This document shows positions 1 to 11,244 of a stretch of DNA of 64,000 nucleotides, one piece after another. The notes under the pieces are model-generated. The model did no database searches. It saw nothing but the letters and a program-made list of their open reading frames with translations, and was not told the origin of the DNA. The first letter of the stretch is position 1. Each line of letters begins with the position of its first letter. The DNA is from Telmatactis stephensoni (lineage: Eukaryota; Cnidaria; Anthozoa; Actiniaria; Isophelliidae): positions 496,001 through 560,000 of the forward strand of contig JALIZF010001800.1 in assembly GCA_029948255.1 (NCBI GenBank), in the 5' to 3' direction. Made by a program: the position numbers and the translations under genes.

Positions 1-53
1 CTTACACTTGCAACCACGATCGAGAGTTTCCAAAACACTTTTGATTTAGAAAG

Positions 54-1228
54 TCACATTAAATCAATAGAGCCATACAAGTAGACATCAACACATAGTG
101 TCCCAGAATTATTGAACTCTGTAAAGTCCTTGAGATCTTGTCCGTTCCAGATACGATACTCCTGGCCAGCGGTAACAGCCAAAGTTGAGGGAAACGCTAA
201 CTCAATTTCAGATGAATGCACGGTAAACCCAGTGAGCAGATACCCTAGATCTTGTGGTCGTATAATCATAGATGTCGTGGGCAGGATTCTGCTATAAGAG
301 CTGTCTGTAATCACGGTTGCAAAGTATGTTCCGTCATCACTTATACACCCCCAACGATTGTTGGGACTGCCATAGTCAGCACATGCAAGATACCCAGACA
401 TATAGACGAGTCTTATCTTTGTAGCTATTCCACTGAATGAGATGTGAAATCGACCAAACTTGTTATCTTTTGTTCCAAAACAGACCGGATTGGTGTTCAT
501 TTTCAGCCAATGCCCTGTAAAATGGAAAGAATTGTTTTAAAAAGTGAACATTCTTATGTGGGGAAGTTAAAATTGCGGCAGAACATTGTTGCCTAGTTTT
601 TACGCGCATTTTCACTTACTAGGGTGTTTACATGGCACTAGGATCATCCTAGCAGGCGAAATCATCCTACCTGCTATACATTTACTGCATTCTGTTTACA
701 TGGAAATTTGTGTCTTCACTTCGGGTACTAGGATCATCCTACTAAACAGAATGCAGTAAATGTATAGCAGGTAGGATGATTCGCCTGCTAGGATGATCCT
801 AGTGCTAGGATGATCCCAGTGCCATGTAAACACCCCCTAAATGTTCACATTCCAGACATATTTTAGGTGTCCCTCAGTTTCACTGTAACTCGATATGATT
901 CTTAAAGTGGCTTACATGGTTTTCTCTTGGGAAACGTTCCGTAGTAGGTGTTGTGTTTCTTTATAAATATTGTTGGTGCAGATTTTTTGTTTTGGTTGTG
1001 TAAATAACATATCTCTGTCGTGGTCTCGTAGCTCAAGCTCATGCACTTATCATCTCGTTCACACTCCAGCCAACACATAGCATAACTCGTAATCACAGAC
1101 TTGTAGGTATTACCATCCAGAAAATAGCCATAATCGTCATCGAAAGTTATCAGTTGGAACATTTGTTGTTGGAAACTTGTATTGATTTCAGTGAGAATTA
1201 ATACCAGAAGTAGTATCCATTGATTGAC
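54..1228 (-). CDS. Secreted PAN/Apple-domain protein, last two exons (5' end missing)
   Basis: Two minus-strand exons join cleanly: 1228-916 and 514-54, with stop at 54-56. The first follows a CCTAG acceptor and opens in frame with a hydrophobic run (WILLLVLILT) that looks like the core of a signal peptide; its Met must lie in an unseen upstream exon. It then carries a PAN/Apple-like stretch with spaced cysteines (CWLECERDDKC, then C-Y-L about 15 residues on). It ends in phase 1 at T|GTAAGC, and the next exon begins GG after TTTTACAG, so the join makes Trp and reads WHWLKMNTNPVCF. The last exon (about 152 residues) contains GQEYRIWNGQDL and ends TLCVDVYLYG; I recall this tail from uncharacterised cnidarian secreted proteins but could not check. 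Probable role: extracellular recognition or matrix protein. The exon pair is well supported; function is not known. Confidence 0.72.
620..839. mobile_element. MITE-like inverted-repeat element in the PAN gene intron
   Basis: About 80-bp arms starting TAGGGTGTTTACATGGCAC are repeated in inverse at the other end (GTGCCATGTAAACACCCCCTA). The arms carry several AGGATCATCCT palindromes. It lies wholly inside the 515-915 intron. TA at each outer edge is compatible with a TA target duplication, but this is not proven. Confidence 0.8.
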
Positions 1229-1749
1229 CTAGGAAAAGAAAATTGATATTGTTAAAATCATATCACTGGAAATTTTTGATCATTTCTAACCACAGGTAGC
1301 TCAAACCATTTGGCTGGATATTCAACATGTTCAATAAAATGTCCAATGACTTAAAAATATATATTTAAAAAATGCAAAAAAATAAAGCTTGTCAAATAAC
1401 TTATTTTGGTAACATTCAGTATAAGCGTTATTAGTTTTGCTGACCAAAGGATTATCAGCTGCAGGTAGAGGCACTAAAAGTTGTCATAAGACTCTTAAAG
1501 TGCTACTTTGATCAAAAATCAGCGAAATTCTGTTTTGCAGAAACTTCGTGAAATAAATCTTCAAGGGTTGATATAGTTTACAACTGACCATAATACTCGT
1601 TGACTCATAAAATAGCAGTGAACGCAAACCTTTGGCGATTTAATGGAAATTAACAAATTCAGCGATTCAGCAGCGATTGTACGTCTGAGTAGTTCCAGCG
1701 ATCCGGCGGTGGTGAGCAATCGCGAGCAACCATATGGAAACAACTCGCC
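1229..1749. other. Non-coding stretch upstream of the PAN exon
   Basis: Intron or upstream DNA of the minus-strand PAN gene. The missing initiator exon may lie here or further up, but I could not identify it. No other feature seen. Confidence 0.4.
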
Positions 1750-2094
1750 TTAAGGTGCGGTAATACGAGCAACAAAATCGTACAACTTGTCGCACAACAT
1801 CCAGATTGTTGCGTTGCAAGTTGTAGAACGATGTTGCTCGTATTACCGCCCCGCGCGCAACTTGTCACGCAACAAAAATCGATGTTGCAGGTTGCGGCTA
1901 CTTGTTGCAAAAAGTAAAAAGTGGTTCTACTTTGTGCAACAAATTTTCGCTACCTGCAACATCGATTTTTGTTGCGTGACAAGTTGCGCGCGGGGCGGTA
2001 ATACCAGCAACATCGTTCTACAACTTGCAACGCAACAATCTGGATGTTGTGCGACAAGTTGTACGATTTTGTTGCTCGTATTACCGCACCTTAA
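1750..2094. mobile_element. MITE flanked by TTAA, long terminal inverted repeats
   Basis: The element runs 1754-2090 between TTAA at 1750-1753 and TTAA at 2091-2094. It starts GGTGCGGTAATACGAGCAAC and ends in its reverse complement; the arms are about 155 bp each with a short spacer near 1910-1935. TTAA target duplications are typical of piggyBac and Kolobok elements. It has no transposase. The open frames in it on both strands are mirror products of the inverted repeat, not genes. Confidence 0.85.
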
Positions 2095-2265
2095 AGGTAG
2101 ATTTATTATTGAACTTTCCGCTGTATGATGAATTTGTACATGATTTATCATAACTACAATTGAGGTCACAGTTAATATCAGTATCGAGCATGGATATATT
2201 TACCACAGCTTTCAAGTTTTCATTGTATTCAAATGAAAGGTACACGCGCTGGAGGCCGGCCGGGC

Positions 2266-2350
2266 TCAATTTTTCTCCTAAGAGGTTCAATAATCCTCCG
2301 AAGAGGCTCAATTTTCCTCTGAAAAGGTTCAACGTTTCCTTCTAAGAGGT
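2266..2350. repeat. Short tandem repeat, about 28-bp unit, three imperfect copies
   Basis: Imperfect units of the form CTCAATTTTCCTCTGAAAAGG / TTCAATAATCCTCCGAAGAGG follow one another. Confidence 0.6.
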
Positions 2351-3416
2351 TTGTTTATCATTACCTAGTCGGCTAGCTCGGGATTAGTCCCGAGGTTTTT
2401 TATTTCGAGCTTCCTGTAGTGCTACGTACACACGGACTTACAACCCTATGACGAAGTGGCTTCGCTTGTTCGAGACAGTAAGCCACAAAAACTAAGCCGA
2501 TATCACTCAGAATGACTTATATTTTTGGAATTAAATGGTAAAAGTATGCGTCAGTTAAGCTTTAATAGACTATCACTATAGGCAGCAATTACAAGACTGT
2601 TTAAAACAGTTCTTCGGTGCATGTTTTCTTATTTCAATATGATTTATTTCTAGTAGACTAATTATTCATATATTCAAGATAGATATTTTCACGTTTTCTT
2701 TGAAAGATTTTTGAGAAGGTCTTGAGGTTAGTCTGAAACGGGCGATCTGAGACGAAATAAATGTTTTTCGTTTTGTTTTGTTGTGTTGTAACGTGTTATG
2801 TTAAAGCACATAAAACATAAACTCCAAATTTCCCATGAAATATCTACTAGGAAATATGAAGGAAAATGTATTTTGCCAAGTTCCTATCATATAGGAAAAT
2901 GCAATTTGATAGATATTTCCTATTATAAGAAATGACCAAAAATGTCTAGTAGCTTTTCTATTTGCCAAAATAAAACAAAGAAAACATTTGGAGATCGAAT
3001 GGTTGGGAACACATAACATCTGAACCTTTAATTGTAGAAGTTTGAAAACTTAGCTCGCATAAAGGGCACATCTAAACATACTATGACTAGCTCTTGAATT
3101 ACTTACATTCATGATTTCAATATCTTTTAAACATCCTGATTCTAGAACGACTTTTAAAAGGTTAAACTGGGCTTGTCAAAGACTAATAAAAACTAGACTT
3201 TGGAGGCCATAAAGTAGATTGTTTTCTCTAGTGGTCCAGCAGATCAGAGGTTTTGCGGGGTACTCGATTGTCAATTAACCACTAATATTTTAGCCAATAG
3301 AGGGATTTCATGGCAGCCATGTTTGTGGGCAAGTACAATGATAGCAAGTTTTTGAATGACAAAAGATTTCATTTCTCATGGGAGAAAAGGACTAGCATTT
3401 TGACCACAAACATGGA
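2351..3416. other. Gene-free stretch
   Basis: AT-rich DNA with only short unrelated open frames. I see no gene or clear element. Confidence 0.5.
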
Positions 3417-3561
3417 TAGAGCGATAACACTAAAACCGTGAAACAAGTACTAACTAAAAAGTACAAATAGTACTAATGAAACAATAGAAAACAAAGGGTT
3501 TTGCTACTATTTGTCTCTATTTAGTTGCTAAGTTATTCACGGTTTTAGTGTTATCGCTCTA
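3417..3561. mobile_element. 145-bp MITE, TIR TAGAGCGATAACACTAAAACC
   Basis: Inverted ends TAGAGCGATAACACTAAAAC and GTTTTAGTGTTATCGCTCTA. A second copy lies at 18876-19020 with nearly the same interior (AAACAAGTACTAACTAAAAA). TA at the boundary suggests a Tc1/mariner-type target. Confidence 0.85.
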
Positions 3562-4789
3562 CCGTGAAATCTCTTAATTGTCAGTTAATTTTTAACTTTA
3601 GTTTAACCAATTGTCAGTCAACTACTATAATTATAGTTAATTATTAACTTCTTTACAGCGATAATGCCGATTGCATCACGATTCGTGCTTTTATCAACTT
3701 TGGTTAGATTTTCATTTGATCCATCCATCAATAATGGTGGTTGATAAAAACTGGTACTCCAATCAAGGTTATAACGCTTGTGTTAATCCCTATACATCAT
3801 ATTTTCTAGTTGACAACTAATAATTGGTAACAAAGAAAAGAAAATTCAAGTTCAATAAACTAATTTAAATGTGCTACCTAAAAGGAATGATTCCAGCACG
3901 AAAATCTCCCATAACTTCAGAGGTTCTGTTAGCGCACTTGTTTCTATCTTATTGAGTTTTAAAAAAATTGTATATGAATCGGAGAACATCGTACCTAAAT
4001 GGTATTGAACGCTTGCAAAAGGAAGAAGACGTGGCTTTCTAAAAATGACAGTGAAAAATGATGATAAAAATGCCGTATATTTTCTCATGGACCGTTGTTA
4101 GTTATGTAGACAGGTGGGTCTGTCACAGACCCGACACACCATTGCAGATTGTCGTAGAGCATCGTAATCTACTCTGGACAGCAATAAACCGTTATAGTTC
4201 GTCTTAGTCTGTTACAGCTCATCGTACAACGTCAGGCTAGCTGATAACAGACCGTATGTCGAAAGGCATTACGTATTATGTACTTATTGAATAAATGGGT
4301 CATGGCGCGTACGAACGACCATGCACAGTGAGGTCCGTACAAATGAGCGACAGTCAAATGTTTTCCGTCTCGCCCAACCGAACTCAGGCATAAAGCATTT
4401 ATCATCTGGAACAAGGACTACAATTGCACAAACTTTAGCCAGTTTTATATTCTATGTAATAATATAAATTTGATATGATGACGGAAATAAAAGTATGTAG
4501 TTAATTTCAACCTTGACCTTATTGACCTTTTAATGCTATCATGCAAGATTTAGTTTCCAGAGGGCAAATGGTATTCAAAGGCTTGACAGACAAGAAGACA
4601 GCCATGTCGTCATGCAAGGCGACGGAAAAATATTAATCACGATTATTTAACCGGCTTGGTTTGTCTTTTTTTCAAAATTTATGGTTATTATTAAATGTTT
4701 GTACATTCGTATGACAATTCAATGACAATGTCCGAACAATTTCGTGACCGTAATATGAAGTACTATATCCACTTGACGTCAAGGGGCCA
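3562..4789. other. Gene-free stretch
   Basis: Short inverted motifs (for example TTTTATCAACTTTGGTT / TGGTTGATAAAAAC around 3690-3755, and GTCTGTCACAGACC near 4120) but no gene and no element with defined ends. Confidence 0.45.
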
Positions 4790-5212
4790 ATCCCCGGGGG
4801 GGGGGTCCCCGGGGGGGGGGGACTCCGATCGTAAATGGACGGGGATGCTCGTCGTACCTTTTAGGGGTCAAAATCTACACTCCGGTACCTTTTAGGGTGT
4901 CTCAGACTTCAGTGGACTACCAGAGACATAGCTGGTACCTTTTAGGGACTGTTTTGGGGTAAATAAACTACCTAAAATAAGCATGAAAGGGACGATTTGA
5001 TGATCTGAATTGAATCTTCAAAGCACATCGATAACAAATGTTTCATTGCTTTAATTCTTTATTATTGTTTTTGAATTGGTACCTTTTAGGGGTAGAAATG
5101 AATTGTTGCCACTCCCACTCAGGTACCTTTTAGGGGTCATTTTCAAAATTTCCGACGAGCATCCCCGTCCTCTTATATATGGGAGCCCCCCCCCCCCGGG
5201 GGGGGCCAATCG
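4790..5212. mobile_element. Inverted-repeat element with G/C runs at the edges and five GTACCTTTTAGGG motifs
   Basis: Inner inverted ends ACGGGGATGCTCGTCG (4839-4854) and CGACGAGCATCCCCGT (5153-5168) bound a region holding five direct copies of (G)GTACCTTTTAGGG near 4854, 4884, 4934, 5079 and 5122. Outside the ends are runs of C and G (CCCCGGGGGGGGGG) on both sides. It codes for nothing I recognise. Confidence 0.7.
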
Positions 5213-5543
5213 GTGAATTCACGTTTGATCTAAGCTGACTGACTCAGTATGTTCACAGAGGCCACTTTTAATATCTCCTATAGACTGATGCTGACCAAAG
5301 TCTAATGCAGTTAATGGAATCCCGTTGAAGCTTTTTATGTCAACTAAACAGCGTGACTGACGACTACTGATACGAGGTCAAAGCCCTCTGCTAACAGGGT
5401 ACAATTGTGTCATATTAAAACAAACGTAAATAGAAGTTTAACAGCCAGGTTACACCAATTTCTCACCATTTTACACCGCTGTCTTATGTTTGACCATTTT
5501 TGCTGTAAGATCAAGTGGCATCCAGTAATCAACATTATCCAAG

Positions 5544-6491
5544 ATGTCAACATCTGCGACCGAATACAAAAACAACATTCAAGCAAGTCAGCAAGAATCT
5601 TATCGTCATCCTACATCGTTCCTGACAATCGATGGCATTATTCATCTTCCTGAAGTTACTAAAGAGTTTCTGGGTGAAATCAAAGATCTTCCAGTCCAAG
5701 AAAGTGATGTCTTCGTGGATACGTATCCCAAAGCAGGGACAACATGGGTGTCTGAGATTGTATGGCAAATTTACAACGATGGCGCAGTGGACATGACCCA
5801 TATTGATGAACGAGTGCCCTATCTAGAAAAGGAAAAATTCATTCACAGCAAAATTAAGAACCAAAAGCTAAACCTCAGGGAATTCTATTTGAAAAGACCG
5901 TTTCCTCGTTTCTGCAAGGTTCATCTACCATACCATTTAGCACCTATGGGAGATGGCGTTACCAAGCCTAAGTACATCTACGTGGTACGAAACCCCAAAG
6001 ATACCGCTGTGTCATTCTATTGGCATTATAAAGGAATGAAGCATTATGAATTTAACCGATCTTGGGATGAGTTTTTTGAGATGTTTATTAAAGCTGATGT
6101 TCTCTACGGTAGTTGGTTTGATCACGTGCTTGGATGGTGGGCTCATCGTGATGATCCCAACATTTTGTTTCTAAAGTACGAGGACATGAAAAGGAACCTG
6201 CCTGATGCTGTCCAACAAATCGCCAAGTTTCTTGGTAAAGATTTACCCCAAGACAAGATTGAACGCATTGCTGAGCAAACGACCTTTAAGGCCATGTCTG
6301 ACGACAAAGGGCGATTTTTTGATGGCAATGAAGTGCTAGAAAAGTTTGTTCGCGTACCCGGAATCAAGTTTATTCGCAAGGGAGAAGTTGGGGATTGGCA
6401 AAATTACTTCAACGAGGAACAAAACAAGAGATTTGACGCATTGTACGAAAGCAAAATGGCCGGTAGTGGACTAGGACTAGAATTGGAATGA
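5544..6491 (+). CDS. Cytosolic sulfotransferase (SULT family), intact, intronless
   Basis: A 315-residue protein of normal SULT length. It would transfer sulfate from PAPS to a small acceptor (phenol, steroid or amine; the acceptor cannot be read from sequence) in the cytosol. Residues 60-68 TYPKAGTTW form the 5'-phosphosulfate loop with its lysine. His127 in KVHLPYHL is the expected catalytic base. Residues 149-163 RNPKDTAVSFYWHYK are the 3'-phosphate site with Ser157. Residues 278-289 RKGEVGDWQNYF are the conserved PAPS-binding C-terminal motif. No signal peptide or membrane segment. The start ATG is in the shared context TTATCCAAG-ATG seen in all three copies. Compared with the second copy it lacks one Val at PGI-KFIRK (3-bp deletion). 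The coding region has no introns, unlike most other genes here, so it may descend from a retrocopy (inference). Confidence 0.95.
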   Translation: MSTSATEYKNNIQASQQESYRHPTSFLTIDGIIHLPEVTKEFLGEIKDLPVQESDVFVDTYPKAGTTWVSEIVWQIYNDGAVDMTHIDERVPYLEKEKFIHSKIKNQKLNLREFYLKRPFPRFCKVHLPYHLAPMGDGVTKPKYIYVVRNPKDTAVSFYWHYKGMKHYEFNRSWDEFFEMFIKADVLYGSWFDHVLGWWAHRDDPNILFLKYEDMKRNLPDAVQQIAKFLGKDLPQDKIERIAEQTTFKAMSDDKGRFFDGNEVLEKFVRVPGIKFIRKGEVGDWQNYFNEEQNKRFDALYESKMAGSGLGLELE

Positions 6492-6849
6492 ATTTAGTAC
6501 TGTGTATCATGTTACAAGTTTTTGTTGTTATATTGTAAGGTAGTAGTTTGTTATGATTACTATTATCACCATTGCAAAATTCATATCCTCAAGGTTATTG
6601 TAAAGTATGCACATTGATTTAAGGTAATTCCGTAGTTTTGCATTGGGCACGCTCTACTGCGCATGATTCTACTGTGCGAAAGCTCGCGCACACTAGAGTT
6701 AATAACTGCGCACATGGAGAAATCTCAAGTTTTCAAGATGGCCGCCAATTAGATGAAAAAAAAATTTAATCTAAAATGCTCAAAATTACGACAAGTAACT
6801 CTGAAAACATCAAAAGAATACTAGCTTGATATCATTATTATTTTGCTGT

Positions 6850-7330
6850 GTCTAAATGCCCGGCAGCCGGTCACAGCCTTCAAAAGACTAAATGCCCGGC
6901 AGTCTGACGGCAGTCGGTTGACGGTTGACGGTTGACGACTGCCGATCACAACGTTCAAATCAGTATATGCCCGGCAGTCGAATTTCTTTTAAAAATGCAA
7001 CAAAAACAACTAAGATTCAAGGCATCAAAACATTCTATCTTTGTTCAGAAAACACAAGCGCTTTTCTTGAGCTCAGATAGGCTTGAAACAGCTAATTTTT
7101 CAACCTTGGCACAGCTAGAGTAACTTAGAGTACAAAGAATGCTCGACTGCTGGTCACAACCTTCAAAAGACTAAATAACCGGCAGTCTGAATTTTTTTAC
7201 CAAAATCATTGAAAAAAATTTAGATTAAAGGCATCGTATACCCTATCTTTGTTGGGAAATGTCAAGCACTTTTCTTCAGCTTATGGGTTTGAAGATGCTT
7301 TGAATTTGTGCAAAACGTTTCCATGTGGAC
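6850..7330. repeat. Diverged repeats around ATGCCCGGCAGTC
   Basis: Units of roughly 130-250 bp start near (A)TGCCCGGCAGTC, then run through an A-rich part and a TTGTTCAGAAA / CTTTTCTTGAGCT part. A matching set lies at 20445-21060 in block 2. A TTAAGGTAATTCCGTAG start at 6619 just before resembles the left end of a TTAA element with no right end. Confidence 0.6.
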
Positions 7331-7566
7331 AGGGCCCAATGGAAAAACTCAATTTTAGACATCACTGAGTTTAACCAACTCCGGCAAACTATATAATGAC
7401 TTTATTTATTAGTATCAACTATATAATTCGTTGCTTTTTATTTTCTTTTTGAAAATGTGAAGATTCTTGAAAAGAATTTAAGTCGTGGAGAGATGACTGC
7501 TACAGAGGATGGCGTGACCACTTTATTGTGTGACGTTCTATTGGCGTCTGGCTTCTCACTCAAGAA

Positions 7567-8068
7567 ATTGCAAATTGAATAAATTATCTCTTCGCTCACA
7601 ACACAGCGAGCATTCAAAGTGTTTTGATGGCGGAAGAATTGCAAATTGAATTAATTATCTCTTCGCTCACAACACAGCGCGCATTCAAAGTGTTTTGATG
7701 ACCGAATAATTGCAAGTTAAATTAATTATCCTTTCACTCTCAACACAGCGCACATTCAAAGTGTTTTAAAGACGGAATAATTGCAAATTGAATCAATTAT
7801 CTCTTCACTCTCAACACAGCGCGCATTCAAAGTGTTTTGATGAAGGGATAATTGCATATTGAATAAATTATCTCTTCACTCTCAACACAGCGCGCATTCA
7901 AAGTGTTTTGATGACGGAATAATTGCAAATTGAATGAATTATCTCCTCGCTCACAACACAGCGCGCATTCAAAGTGTTTTGATGACCGAATAATTGCAAA
8001 TTGAATGAATTATCTCCTCGCTCACAACACAGCGCGCATTCACAGTGTTTTGATGACGGAAGAATTAT
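7567..8068. repeat. 71-bp tandem array, about 7 copies
   Basis: The unit is 71 bp, with core CTCACAACACAGCGCGCATT, then CAAAGTGTTTTGATGACGGA and ATAATTGCAAATTGAAT. Arrays also occur at 21561-22297 (same strand) and 51979-52796 (opposite strand). The short open frames across it are repeat artefacts. Confidence 0.92.
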
Positions 8069-8079
8069 GCAAAATTGTA

Positions 8080-8300
8080 TGAAAATACCCGCTGCAATTT
8101 TTTCTCGCGCTGGTAATGTATTTTTAGATTTTGTTGCAGGGAAAAATTGCAGCGTCTGTCATCACTCTGCAACATTCGAGTGTGCAATGTTGCAGAGAAA
8201 AATATTGCAGCGTGTATCGCCGGCTTTAATTTTCTCTCGCGCTTGCAATGCAATTTTAGGGCCGGATTTTGTTGCGAGAGCGAAATTGCCGAGTGTATCA
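8080..8300. repeat. Palindrome-rich module beside the 71-bp array
   Basis: Two imperfect units built on TTTTCTCGCGCTGGTAATG and TTTTGTTGCAGGGAAAAATTG lie directly after the array. The same module follows the array at 22315-22545, and a rearranged inverted version is at 50490-50760. Confidence 0.7.
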
Positions 8301-9317
8301 TGTCTGGCAACACAGTTTCCTTGTTTACTACATTATCTCAGCTGTTTTATGTAAATACGATTAGTAAAAAATAAAGTAATTTGAGTTTGAAAATGTTTTA
8401 TCTGGTCTAGTTTTGCTGCTTTTTACGGCTCATTTTTTCTTTGAGCTCCAGTGTTTAGCATGTCGTGTTTATTGAATTTGTTGTTAGAAATTTACGGATA
8501 ATTCCTTTTCCTCTTTATCAACGAGCTTTTGCTTGCTTGTTTTCTTTTTTTTGTCTGTTTTTGTTTTTGTTTTCCTGTTTGTTCGTATTAAGTATTTGGG
8601 TCACGTCAAGAATATTTTGGTCTGCTAGATTTCAGCTTACTCGCTAATTGAAAATTTTAGCTGCTCACACATTTTCCCATTCTAGTTTGTTTACTTTGAT
8701 TTCTGTTATAACCAATATTTTATTAGGTTTTTTAATTTCCTTGCAGAAAGTCTTTTTATGCTTTGAAATTGGAATGCTTTAGTTGAAATAAGTGTGATGT
8801 TCATAGAGATTGATGGCGTAGCGTGTTCAGCAAACTTCATACTAATAAGTGCATTTGTCATTTTGCTCAAATTTTATCATTACAAAAATTGTCATGGGAA
8901 ATTTTTCAAAGAAACTTTATTTGTGTGCAAGGGATTTTTAAGGGTGACTCGCTGTTGTCACAGGAAAAAAACCTTCTAAGAGGTCATGTGGTTGCTGGAA
9001 CAAGGCTCTTAAAGCAAATATTAATAAATTACAACTGAAAAATCCTCAGTAATGGATTTGAGTTTACTCTTATAATGTAGTAGTCAATTGAATGGTCATT
9101 TTTCTCTACTGAAAAAAATTTAAAAAAACATTTATGATTTCACTCTCTTTTCTCAGGGATGGGAGCATTTGATCTCCTCCATTAGGGTATGGGAAGTTTG
9201 AGTATTTTAACCCATCGGTTAAACCCTTTCCCTTGATCAGCCCTTGATTATGGACATGTATAAACTCCATATCTAATAGTCAAGTAGACACAAAAGAACA
9301 ATAAGGGCATAAGGTTA

Positions 9318-9478
9318 TTTTAGCGATTTCACGAGTTGAAACGGCACCGCTTTTTGAGAGGCGAGTTTTGCAAAAATTGCTTTTTATCGCACCAAATATT
9401 AGAAAAATGTTCCAAATTGGGTTTTTTAACGTTTTTAATCTTACCTTGAAAGAAAGTGTTTGTAAAGTCGCGATTTTG
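9318..9478. repeat. Dispersed repeat, also at 53098-53262
   Basis: Shares ACGAGTT...ACGGCACCGCTT, TTGCTTTTTATCGCACCAAA and TTTGTAAAGTCGCGATTTTG with 53098-53262 at high identity. Confidence 0.8.
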
Positions 9479-9626
9479 TGCTTTTGAACCATGCGCAGTA
9501 GACGTGCGCCTTGCAAAACAGGGGAATCACCTTGATTACGAGCGCGTAGATACCATTTATTTGTCCTGCGGCAAAACTCCGCCAATCAAATTTTATTGTT
9601 TGTGCGCGCGATAACGTCATCTTTGT

Positions 9627-11040
9627 GTTATAGACAAGGCGTAAACTCAAGTATGTTAAGGCCTGCGTTGATGGCCAATCACGGCTAAAATCGATTTATT
9701 TTTCTTCTGTCCTTGTTTTCTGCTCAATCCTTACCAAAATTAGCATGAGTACAAAACTTCATGACCTTAACTTTTTAGGATGAAAAGTTTGGGTATTTGA
9801 TGGTCACGTGACCACGAACCTCACTTTCATGATACCCAAAATTTTGAATTAAAATGGGGACATGGATATAATCTGTACTTGAGATGTTGTGGTATGTTTT
9901 CACTTCTCCCGGTAAGACCTATATGACTGCGTTTAGACAATTCAACTATCATCGCTCATTTAGGAGATATTACACAAAATAGGTCACGTGACCTGCTTGT
10001 TCAGTCAAACATAAGCAAATATCTCCTAAACGAGCAATGATAGTTAAATTGTCTAAACGCAGTCATATAGGTCTTACCGGTAGAGGTGAAAATATACCAC
10101 AACATCTCAAGTACAGATTATATCCATGTCCCCATTTTAATTCAAAATTTTGGGTATCATGGAAGTGAGGTTCGTGGTCACGTGACCACCAAATCCCGAA
10201 AATTTTCATCCTAAAAAATTAAGGTCATGAAGTTATGTACTTATGCTAATTTTGGTGACGATTGAGTACAAAACAAGGACAGAAGAAAAATAAATCGATT
10301 TTAGCCGTAATTGGCCATCAACCCAGGCCTTAACATACTTGAGAAATTGAAAAAGTCGATCGCAAAAAATGCAGAAGGCATTTTGGGGTAGAGGCTGGTA
10401 ACATAACTATTCTAAACTAATTTTTCATGCTGAATCCGAATATGGCTGTTACCAAGACGTATTCTGCAATCTTATACGTGTAAATGACGTATTTTGTGAA
10501 TTGCTACAGTCATTTCATACTAACGGCTTTTTCATGTAATTCCAAAAGTTCCCAAACTTAAAATCAATTACCATACCTGGAAAGAGCATATCAAAATCAG
10601 TAAAACTGTGAAGTTTGAAGGATATCAGTTGAAAAATCAAGGATATACGAATTTTCAAAAAACGAAATTTTGTATGAAAACACTTACAGTTATGCAAGAG
10701 ATACCAACAAATTTCGATTTTTGAAAATTCGTATCTCCTTGAGTTTTCAACTGATATCCTTCAAACTTCACAGTTTTACTAATTTTGATGTGCTCTTTTC
10801 AGTTATGGTAATTGTTTTTAAGTTTGGGAACTCTTGAAATTACATGAAAAAGCCGTTAGTATGAAATGACTGTAGCAATTCACAAAACACGTCTTACACG
10901 TATAAGATTGCAGAATACGTGTTGGTAACAGTCATATTTGCATTCAGCATGAAAAATCGGTTTAGAATAAATATGTTACCAGTCTCTACCCCAAAATGCC
11001 TCCAGGTATCTGATTTCTCGAAAATGCGCCTTGTCTATTA
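9627..11040. mobile_element. Double fold-back element (two long hairpins inside one pair of ends)
   Basis: Outer ends TAGACAAGGCG (about 9629) and CGCCTTGTCTA (about 11030) are inverted. Inside are two separate long inverted repeats: about 9645-9985 with 9995-10345, each arm ending CTCAAGTATGTTAAGGCCTG or its complement; and about 10380-10690 with 10695-11010, with GGCATTTTGGGGTAGAG and its complement at the tips. The first carries GGTCACGTGACC palindromes in arms and loop. No coding capacity. The second hairpin sits where the last bases of the first hairpin's right arm should be, so it probably inserted into it. Confidence 0.8.
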
Positions 11041-11244
11041 CTAAAAATAGTGCTAAGGGGCCGTAAACGGCATTTGTTAAATTATATCAGTAATTAAAAT
11101 CAACAATAATGACCTAAAATGAATCTGAAAGAGAAGAAAATATCGATAAAAGGGTTTGTTTTGAACAACACAGAAGCAAAGGCTATTAATTTTCGTTGAA
11201 ACTTGCCCAAGTCTCCACGCGAAAAAACACTAAATGTACTGCGC

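Larger units (their letters stand above)
5445..8971. repeat. Segmental duplication block 1 (sulfotransferase plus 3' flank)
   Basis: Closely matches 19030-23283 in the same order: sulfotransferase, 3' flank, CCGGCAGTC repeats, 71-bp tandem array, IR-rich module, AT-rich tail. The match stops at CACAGGAAAAAA(A/G)CCT (8971 versus 23283). Block 1 lacks the MITE found at 21088-21365, the retrotransposon tail at 21849-22079, and about 66 bp near 8820 present in block 2. Confidence 0.85.

Noticed and set aside
1659..2169. Overlapping cysteine-rich frames on both strands
   Set aside because: The same peptides appear on both strands because the region is a long inverted repeat.
7567..8068. CRISPR-like array
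   Set aside because: The 71-bp units follow each other with no unique spacers, and the DNA is eukaryotic.
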